From Saccharina japonica (taxonomy: Eukaryota; Sar; Phaeophyceae; Laminariales; Laminariaceae), in the NCBI GenBank assembly GCA_008828725.1, contig MEHQ01002731.1, forward strand, positions 41,802 through 105,801: a stretch of 64,000 nt of DNA, in the 5' to 3' direction. The notes below the pieces were generated by a model. The model ran no database searches. It saw only the letters and a list, made by a program, of their open reading frames with translations, and was not told where the DNA came from. The translations under genes and the position numbers were made by a program. Below are positions 25,301 to 35,606 of this stretch, in pieces. How positions within the stretch are numbered: the first letter of the stretch is position 1; the number at the start of each line of letters is the position of its first letter.

Positions 25301-28085
25301 CTGGCTTCCGCCAGCTGCCGCACGGCAATTCGCGTCCCCAACAGAATGCCGCCCTTTTTCGAAAGCAAAGGCACCGCAAGGTCATACGAATTTCACGCCA
25401 ACGAATCCCATGACACGCGGGAGAGGTTTTTCCGCTCACAAAAACTAAACGAAAACGCACCTGCTGGCGGAAGAAAAGTTCGAGATGCTCCGCGATCAGC
25501 AGGCCAGCGTAGGCCGCATCGCCACGATAGCCGTCTGCGTCTTCTTCCTCTACCACGGCAGCAGCAGCAGCACTAGCAGCAGCACCAGCAGAAGCAGAAG
25601 CAGAAGCAGCAGCCACCTCGCCGTCCATCGCCGCGCCCTCTTTCCCTCCTCCGCCCACGGGCACTAGCGTGGACGCTTGAGTCGAGTCCAAAGACATGGC
25701 TTTGCTCACTACATGGGCCCCTGCTCCGCCCTTAGCCTCTCCTCCCACCACCTCCACCACCGCTGCCGCCGCCGCCACCATGGTCACTCCTCCACCCTCT
25801 TCTCCGCCGAAGGGGTCCTTCCTGGGCAACCAGCACTCCGCCTCCGTTCCCGTGACCGACTCTTCGGGCAGCGCCGCCTGCGCTGTACCGGCCAAGAATG
25901 CCCCTTCCCCTTCGCCACGGCCAGCGGACGAATCGCCATCGCGCCCGCTCACACCCCGCCTGGCTGTAGAGTGGAAACCCTTTCCTTCAACGCCTGGCGA
26001 GGTCCGGGAGGGCACGGCGCCGTCCTCGAGGAAATATTTATCGAGGACACCTTCCGGATTTTCACCATTTTCTCGCTCAGACGTTGCTGCCACCATCGCC
26101 GCCGCCGCCACCACGGCCACCACCGGAGGCGCCGCTGGAGGTGTACCCGATACCTCACCCGTTAACGCGATTTTTTCCCAACCGGGCGCTTCCGCTTCGG
26201 CGGCGGAAGCTATCGATGTTCCCGATCCCAACCCCAACTGAGTCGGCCTTGACGCGCACCCGTCTTCCGCATCGACCGCCGCCGGCGATGCTCCTCCCTG
26301 ATCTCTGCCGAGATCTTCCGCGGCCACGGTCGCCACGGCCGCCGCCGCCGCCGCGACTCCGGCGCGCGCGGCGTTAGCGCTGCCGGCGACTTCGCCCGCA
26401 GCCGCGTCGCCGTCCACAGCGGTAGCAATCCCACCCGCCGGTTCCGAAGCCGAAGCGGGAAAAGCAGGGCGAGCGGGGTCATCGGAACAGGCGGAGGGCT
26501 TGGAAGACGGCGATGGCGAAAGAACCCGTGTCCTCGCTGATGACCGATTTCCTGCCTGGCCCCCGTCACCTTTCGTGCTGTTGACGAGCGTCGAGGCGGG
26601 GAGAGGCTCGCCGGAAGCCGATGGCTCGCCGCGGGCCGTCTTCCTTGGTCGCGACGCCTCGTTGAAGCCCCGACCTCGTCGTTCCGACGTTGTCGAAGTC
26701 GGAGAAATTTCTGAAGAATTTACTTTGTCGTCGCGGACCACGTCAGGCGAACGCCGCCACTGTTGATAGACCATAACATACGTACGTGGGAAACAGGAAA
26801 TCCGTGAGGCGAGACGAGAAAACAATACAATTATTCTGCATCGGGATTAAACAGGTATATTGTGCCCCTGCCCTGACCCCTACGACTTCGGCCATGCATG
26901 AAAATGAAGTACACCCCCCCCCCCTACCGCACGCCCAAGCTTAGGTGTAGCCCAACCAGAAGAGCGTAATACCGGCAGGGTCGTATCATGTCACCGATCT
27001 GTCGTTCCGTGTTTGCATATATGCGCACAAAACAGTACATCACGTAAAGAGTATTATCCCTTGGGTATATCGTACTTTCCTAGCGATAGTCGTGGGGAAG
27101 GGAGGGGAAGTGGTTACCGCTGTACGAGCAACACCACACGTTTATTCTGAGGCGATCGCCCCCGTCAACGCAACAAGCCCCTACCCCCCCCCCCCCGCCC
27201 GACCCCTCTCTCTTCGTACCCCAATCCTTCAAACCCTTAAACCAGGACGTCGACATCACGGCCGTCGCTCCCAGAACGTCCAGCGCGGCCAAAACAAAAT
27301 ATCTCAGTCACAAAACGGGGATATAAACCTCGGCTGGTGCTCGTTTCGCCTCTCACCAGGTCGATCGCAAGCTGATCCCACTCTCCGTCCGACTGGGTGT
27401 CCGAGGAAGAAGAGGACCTCCCAATCATGCGCAACACCCCACCATCCTTCGGCGTGAGGCATTCGGGCGCCTCGGAACCCGGGACGACATCACGCGTTTG
27501 CGGGGTCGGTGTGTCCTTTGCCAGCCCGTCGCCCTGCCGCGAACACAACGCGAAGGCGCAAAAACACGACGGCATGCGAGAAAGGGCGTGGCTGTCAGTT
27601 CTTGCGGTGTTTCCATTGGCGATGGAAGCGATGGCAGTGGTTTAGTTCACATATCGCGGGGTGCAGTACTATACTTCGGGTTTTGCGGTACGTACATCAT
27701 GCGAAGCCTGGGTAGTGCCGGGCGTCATAGGTAATGACGAACGGTACAACGTGAAACGCAACAACCACAACTACAGCAACACCAACAACAACACCACCAC
27801 CAACAACAGCACCCACAACGCCCACAACACCAACGACAAAAAAACGAAAAACGCCAAACACCAACATTAATACGAACACCACCACCACCACCACCACCAC
27901 CACAAACACAACCACCACCAGCGACAACAACGAAAGCCGAACAAACATCAACACCAACAACAACGACCACTTGATTTCCAAAAGCGCCCCCCAAGCTACA
28001 GCCTCCACCCCCTCGCCACCCACATCCCCGACCTTATCGTCCACATCCCCCACGGGCAAAGGCACTGTGCAGAAGGAGAGCGACA

Positions 28086-28117
<32 letters not shown>

Positions 28118-31100
28118 GACCCTCGTCCCAACACCATCCCGGCTGCTGCATCCCCGCCAGCGGCCGACGCCATCGACGGCGGTGCGTCCTCGATAACAAC
28201 CACCCTCGCGCCTCGCCTCCCCCTCGCGTAGCGTAGGCCTCGAGTGTTTCCGGTGCTGGCTCGGCGTGGTGGGAGAGACAAGTCAGCTTTCTCCCGGTAG
28301 ACGCCGCTGCCGCCACCGCCCCCGCTACCGAGTCGTACCGCCCCAGAAGACGGACCATCGTAACTCCCCTCGCTGAAGCGACTGAGGTAACCATTGTCAT
28401 CGCGGTAGCGGCGTTCAATCGACCAGCCGGCGGCGGGCTCGGAGATCGCCACCGCAGAGGGACCGGGGGTCTCAGAATCACGAGCCTGATAACCGGCCGT
28501 GGCACGCTCCACCCCAGAGTGGCGGTCCGTACTCGCGGCACGGCCTGGCCCGGTGTCATCCGTCCCCGTACGATCTGTCCCGGTTAGATCCATCCGGGTT
28601 ATATCCATCCCGGTTCCATCTGTTCCGGTTCGACCCGCTGCGGCTTGATCCATCCCGGTTCCATCTGTCCCGGTTCGACCCGTCCCGGTTCGCCCCACCG
28701 CGATGCGGTCCCACGGTGTCGACGTCGACGATGACGACAACGTCGGAGATTGCCGCCGGCGAGCGCTTTCACCCCCGCCCACCCTTACCCCCCGCCGCCG
28801 TCGCGAGGCGCGCCCAAACGCAGGGGGTGGGGCATTGTCGAGGTGCGGGGCGAACAACGCCGGGGCGAACACGCCTCTTCCGCGTGCCGCTGACCGACCA
28901 GCCGATTTTTCCCGAAAAGCGGATGAAGAGAACCGGTTGAAGGAAGGCACGGGGGAAGCCTGCAGGAGAAGATGGGGGGGGCGGGGGGGGGGTACTCATT
29001 GGGTGCTTGTCTCAGTCATTTGACCATTGACCACTCTTTCGGGTGGGCCATGGGGGGGCAGGGTGTGGTGAGGGGCGGCATTCGTGAGGTTGCTTAGGTG
29101 CGCGCTCAACACGCCCGCAACGGAACCGGTACACAGGAAGAGGGACGGGAAAAACAAACTCGCGACCTCCTTCCTTATGGCGTTAGTATCGAAAGTGTGT
29201 CTCCAGTTATTGACGCCGGCATGGAGTTCCTGGTGCAGGCTGGCCCACTAAGTGAAGAACGAGGCGACTCGAAAAGAAACGCTAGCGAACCAAACAATAA
29301 ACAATATGCACAACAAACAAACAAACAAACAAACAAACAAACAAACGAAACACGCGAACAAAACCAATACAAAAACAAACGGAATGATAAACAGAATAAC
29401 AAACAGAACCGAACAACACAAAAAAAAAAAAACAACAACAACAAGACATGCAAACAAGCTAACAGTACAAAACAAACACGACAAGCACGGCATGCACAAA
29501 ACATCAAGAACAAAAACAAGAAAAAAAATAACAAACCAAAAACAAAACAAAACAACACAACACAACACAAAACAACACAACACAAAACAACACAACACGA
29601 ACGTTCACCTCCACAACATCGGCAAAGCGAAGCCGCACGAGCTGCCCCAGCTCCTTCCTCGAGGGTAGCCGCCCGTCCAGCTCGACCCCGCCGGAGTCAA
29701 ACGCCTCCCTCGAAACCGCCCCGTCCCCGCCCACCAAGCCCATACCAACCCCACCCCCAACCCCAGACAGCTTCGCTGCCCTCTCCAACTCGCCCCCCCT
29801 CCCCTGATACAAAAGGCTCAGCACCGAAACCCGGTACTTCTTCCGCTCCCTGGTTGACAAGCAAGACAGTGACGGGGGTGAATCAACAACCGGGTCAGCA
29901 CCCGCGTTGGATCGAACGGAAGGGGATAAGGGGCGTCGGGGGGGGGGGGTTAGATGCTCAGCAGGTTGATGTGTTGCGGGCTCATGGGCAGGTAGAGAGA
30001 GCTAAAGCGGAAACCCACACGCATGCACTCAATACACCGCTGTTCAATCATTCCCGTGCAACTGTTTTTCCTGGTATACTAGAACAGTGCGGCGCAATCA
30101 ACGGGGGCGAGGCAAATCGGCGTGACATGGCACTATCTCGGAACGGGCCAATCGGTGGTGCGGCGCGGCTGGGCGGTGACCGCTATTCCAGGTGTCGGTT
30201 GCCGCCGGGCGGGACGAACATGAAACCGCCCTTAACCCTATTCCTATATACAACAATATATTTTCAACCCAATTTGGTTCCAAGATGTGTTACCCCTCTC
30301 CCCTCCCACACTTCCCTCCTGCTATTTCACCCCCCCCCCCCCCCCTCTGAACACATACGGGGGTTTCGCCTTTGGTGCAAGCGATGCCTGCCAGGTCGAA
30401 TGAAAACCCGACTTGCTCCGTCACGGCATTGTAGGGATGCGAGGGCTCATGGTGCTCGACTGCAGCTATGCATGATATGATGTAAAGCCTCCGCCCCCCC
30501 ACCCCCCCCCCCTCGCCATCTACTCGCTCTTCCCATACGCCACTCACTCCGCCTCCAGAGGGTTTCCTTCCAGCGTTACGCGGCGCAGCAGCGGCAGCGT
30601 CGACAAGCGCGAGGCCTCCTCCAGCCCGCGTATTCGGTTGCCGGAGAGGTCGACCTCTTCCAGAGAAAAAACGCGCTCCAGGCCGCTCGTGCTGCTGATG
30701 CGGTTTCCCTCGAGTCGCAGAGAGCGGAGGTTGCCCAGAACGGTGTGAATGTTGGCCACCGACCTGCGTTCCGATGGGTAGATAGCAGGGGGGGGGGGTA
30801 TAATCGTTAGTTGGGGGGTGGGGGTGTATCAATTGTTAGGAGGGTAAGAGAGAGGGGTGGAGGGGGTAGGGGGTTTCTAATTGTTGGTTAGAGGGAGCGT
30901 TGAGGGGGGAGGGGTGTAGGTTGCGCACTGATGGTTCCTGGGAGGGGTGAGGGGTTGCGTAGTCATGGCCCGGGGTTGGAGGAAGGGTTACTTGCTAATG
31001 GTTGGTGGGAAGAGGGGTGGTGGTGGTGGTGGTAGTCGTGAGGGTTGGATATACCTTGGGCTATCTTCGACAAAATGGCGGAAATATCGTTGACGTCGAA

Positions 31101-33974
31101 ACCCTACGCGTAACCATAACCTCCACCACCCGGGAAATGTCTGGGAATAAAAGTATGTAATGAGCGAGTGGTGGCAAGGGTCTTTTCCCGTCGCTGTTGT
31201 GATCAGTGCAGCCTTCCCTCCTAACTTTGAAATCCGTACGACAAGTCCGCGACGTCACGCGTGGAAGCACCACCCCTCTTTTCCTTCCGGCTCGCCGTGG
31301 CGTCTACCTCAACCACCGCCACTACCCGTTACTGTGGCTACATCTACCACCGCCGCCACCACTAGCACTCCCGCCACCGTCGCCACCGCCACCACCACCC
31401 GCAGAGTCTGAGCTGCTGTATCGGCGGCGTTGCCATCCTCGTCGTCTACTGTAGACGCACCCCATGGTGGCACCGCGCACGGCAGGGTTTGGCCCCAGTT
31501 GTGTAGCCCAGAAACGGGAACCTAAAAACAACACATACAGACCAATACGACACATGCAACACACACCTTCACGCATATCAAACACAAAACACACACATAT
31601 TTAACGCACACAAACTGAAACACAAACAAACAACGCAAACACACACTGCACCCCTCCCTCGCCCCCCTCCCCGCGCCCCGTTTCCGCCCCAACCCTCAAC
31701 CACAGCGCGAATCTCACTCGAGGTTATTGAAGCTCAGGTCCAACTCTTCAAGCGAAGCACAGTCCTGGAAGAAGTCGACGGTGGATAGACGGTTGTGCGC
31801 CAGCGACAACCGCCTCACGCGGGGAAGAAGGCGCAGGGACGGGTCAAGCTCGCGGAGGCCGCACCTAGAGACGCTGCTCGCGGTGTAGCGGGTCGGGGAG
31901 GGCCGGGGCGAGGCGGAGCGGGCGAAGCAAGAGGGGTGTAAGCAGATCCGAAGGGAGGTGGTGGTGGTATATGTAGTGGTGGCGGTAGTTGTAGTGGCGA
32001 TGGTCAGGATTAAATAGATCCAGGAAACAGAAGAAACAACAGACGATCACACCAACAAATCGTGCTTGGAACCCAAATAAACGTTTGAGAACGAACCAAC
32101 CAACTAAACCATTCGGGGGGGGGCTATAATACCGGTCGCCCCGGTGGGCTAGAAGGTAACCACGAAGCCTGATAGCGTCAAGGTCGCCAGTTCGAGCCCC
32201 GCCGAGTGCATGCTCGTAGGGACTTTTTCTCGCAAAAAAATATCTTGACTAGCAGAAAGCGCGAGAGCGTGAGTTCGCAAAATTCGATGAAAATCGACGA
32301 GCGTTGGGAAGGCTGAACCCTCTGCGCGATAAAAATCAAGGCATGAACCGTAGTGGGGGAGGAGGGAGAGGAGCCTACTTTGTGACCCCGGATCTGAGTT
32401 ACGACTAGGGAGGGAGAGACGGAAGTGCGAAGATAATAAATGGGATGGAAAAAAACAAAAAATGGAGGGTGAGCTGCATTCTGCTAAGAACCGCCTCTGA
32501 GGCAGACTTGCATATGGACGACAGCTTCAATGAGTTAATTTAATTTCTGGTGTGGCCACTTCCGGAGACAGCAATGAGTTTTACTATGTAACTGCCTCGC
32601 GGATGCCTTACCATATTAACACTACGTGATACGACCATTCCCCTTGTGCGGAAATTGAGAGAGTCCGCGGCGTGTCGACTTCGCTCCACCCCGACCCTCG
32701 TCCTCCACCCTCAAGCCCCCCCCTCACCCCCGCCCCACGGCTCTTTTTCGTCGGACCCTAATGGCCGCCCAACCTACGGTACTACCGCCGCGGCGGCGCA
32801 TCGCACCCCAACACGCACCTTAACATCTTGAGCAGGGACCAGTGGAGCTCCGGTGTTCCCGTGCCAAGTCGCAACTGCAGCCCCTTAAGGTCACAACCGC
32901 CACCGCCACCACCACCACCACCACCACCACCACCACCACCACCGCGTCTGTCAACCTGCCGCGCCCCCGCGGCCCCAACCGCAGCTGCGCCGACCGCAGC
33001 AGGGACCCCGTCCTTTCCCCTCGGTCTCGGTCCCAGTCCCCCGCCGTCGGTACGCGCTGAAGCCTCTGCCTTCGCGCGCGGCACCGGGTGCGGCCCTCCC
33101 GAGAGCTTAAAGGCGGCGTTGGCTGAAGCGGGGTGGCGTCCGTGACGCACCGCGGCGTGCGGGGGGGCCAGCAGCGCCACGAGGCTAACCAGCGGGGCGC
33201 TCCCGAAGCGCAGGGACTTGAGCTGAAGGCGCAGGGCGAATATACCTTTTTGCAGCGTCGGGTCGGGGTGTGTGAAAAAGGTACATATCAAAAACACAGT
33301 GGAAACGAGGCGTGTTGGTCGGGGGGTGGGTGGGTGGGTGGGTGGGTGGGTCGGTGAGCGGGCGAGGTTGAAGGGGAAGGAAAAGGACCAAGGGTAGAAA
33401 CAGAATCAGGGGGTCTAACCCTCATAGTTGTTGCTGTACAAAAGCATCGAAAGGGAAGTCCAAGTAGTGTAACCCGTAGTACAACGTCACCAAAACTCGA
33501 ATTGCAAGTTAAGGTATTCCCAAAGCGTGGGTGCCGTTCTGCAGGGGGAACGGCCGACCCGACGACACCTTTTCGCCAGGGGCTTTTACTCACCACACAT
33601 GAGACACAAAAACGAGAACAAAAACGAAAACGAAAGAAAGAAACGTGCAGGAAGGTGGGCATGCAGGCGCGGATGGACCAGCCGATGGGCGTGAGAATCC
33701 GGCGCACAAAAACAAAAGGGGACAATCAAGGTTTCGCCCGTGTGGAGGGGCGACCAACAGAACGGCCGCACCAAGGATACATTTTCGCGACGGATACCCG
33801 CAAAAATATACTTCGTACACTACTGTAAACATAACAGCATAAAAAAGGGCGTGGGGTACACATATAGGGCGGGCGGATGGGTGGGGGACCCCCGTGGCAG
33901 ATTCAACATAAAAACGCGCGACACCACGAAAAAACATGGGAGAGACAGGCATAACACATGCAACCCCTGCTCAT

Positions 33975-34023
<49 letters not shown>

Positions 34024-35575
34024 CTCTTAGTACCACACCTTGGACATATTCCAGAGGGACGCCATCCAGTCGCAGGTCTTGTAGTGCGGGGAAGGCTTGC
34101 AGCTCCACCGGATGCTCCGGGGCGGGGGACAAACCCCTGCGACGCGGAGCGGAATGGTGCGATGAGCGGTGGAGGCGGTAGCGGCGGCGGCGGCAGCAGC
34201 AGCGGCAGCAGGCAGTGACAAGGCAAGGGCGGTTATAGAGATAGAGGGCTTTGCGTGGTCCCTCGCGGACGGTGCCGAGGAAACGCAACCGGCGATAGCG
34301 ATAGCGTGCACCTGCCATGCCTCCTGTCATCTGCATCATGCTGTAAAACCTTGTACTGTTGAAAAAAGGTCCTTCACTTTTTTTTCTTTTTTTTTTTTCA
34401 TCCCGCATTTATTATCTCGCACATTCCGTCTTCCTCTCTCCCTCCCTAGTCGTAACTCAGATCCGGGGTCACAAAGTAGGCTCCTCTCCCTCCTCCCCCA
34501 CTACGGTTCTTGCCTTGATTTTTATCGCGCAGAGGGTTCAGCCTTCCCAACGCTCGTCGATTTTCATCGAATTTTGCTAACTCACGCTCTCGCGCTTTCC
34601 GCTATTCAAGATATTTTTTGCAAGAAAAAGTCCCTACGAGCATGCACTCGGCGGGGCTCGAACTCGCGATCTCGACGCTAACAGGCTTCGTGGTTACCTG
34701 CTAGCCCACCGGGGCGACTAACTCCACGTAATTGATCTCCAAACAATATGGGTTCAGTTGTAAAGGGATTAAGGTAGACGCAAGAAACAGCAGCGATTAA
34801 AAAAACGTGGGATCGCTCACCATTATCATAGCACACTATACCATACCAAACCCTACAGTACCATACCATACCATATCATACCATTCAAGCACCGCGATAT
34901 TATCCTTGTCGCTACAGTCACGGGCAAGCACAGCCGGCGTAGAAGGGAGGGGCACATGCACAAAACTTGGGCAGCGTCTTCTTCACAAGCCTCAGATTGT
35001 CATCAAAGTCAACGATGAAGCCAGACTCCGTGCATGATTTCAACAAAAAAATAAACACCCTGATGCACGATGCACTACCCCACCCCCCCCTCATACGAAT
35101 ATCGATAACACCCCCCCCCTCATATTCCTGCGTAAAAATCTCCACCAGCCCAGACACCCTTCCAAAAACCCAGCAATCCTAGATAAAACTCAACCCGTCC
35201 GGACAACCCTCAGCGCTCCGGTTATCACCCCACCCCACCCCCCTCCTTCATACTAGCGAAACACTCCATTGAGATGCCCTGCTTATCCTGAACGCTCCAG
35301 AACTCCTGCAGCACTAACCTCTGCACCCTTAGAGCCGTGACGCCCCTCGACAGGCGGAACAGCCGCCACGCCATGGCGGCGTCGACCTCCACCACCGAAC
35401 GCATCCCGCTGTCGACAGCCCGATCGAAGCCATCGCCGGGCCCCCCTGGCCTCCCCGCGTGCCCCCGGCGCCTCCCGCCTCCGTTGCGACCATAGCTCCC
35501 ACCAACGCCACGGCCGCCGCCACCGCCACCACCACCAACACCAACACCACCCCAACCACCACCGACACTACCAAC

Positions 35576-35606
<31 letters not shown>

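Noticed and set aside
29098-30480. 460-codon plus-strand open frame
   Set aside because: Mostly Asn/Lys/Thr/Pro low complexity, antisense to exon 7 and introns of the STK11IP-like gene; open because the AAC/AAAC repeat lacks stops.
32134-32215. tRNA gene
   Set aside because: Has box A/B-like promoter elements but no paired acceptor stem, and it is the head of a multi-copy SINE.
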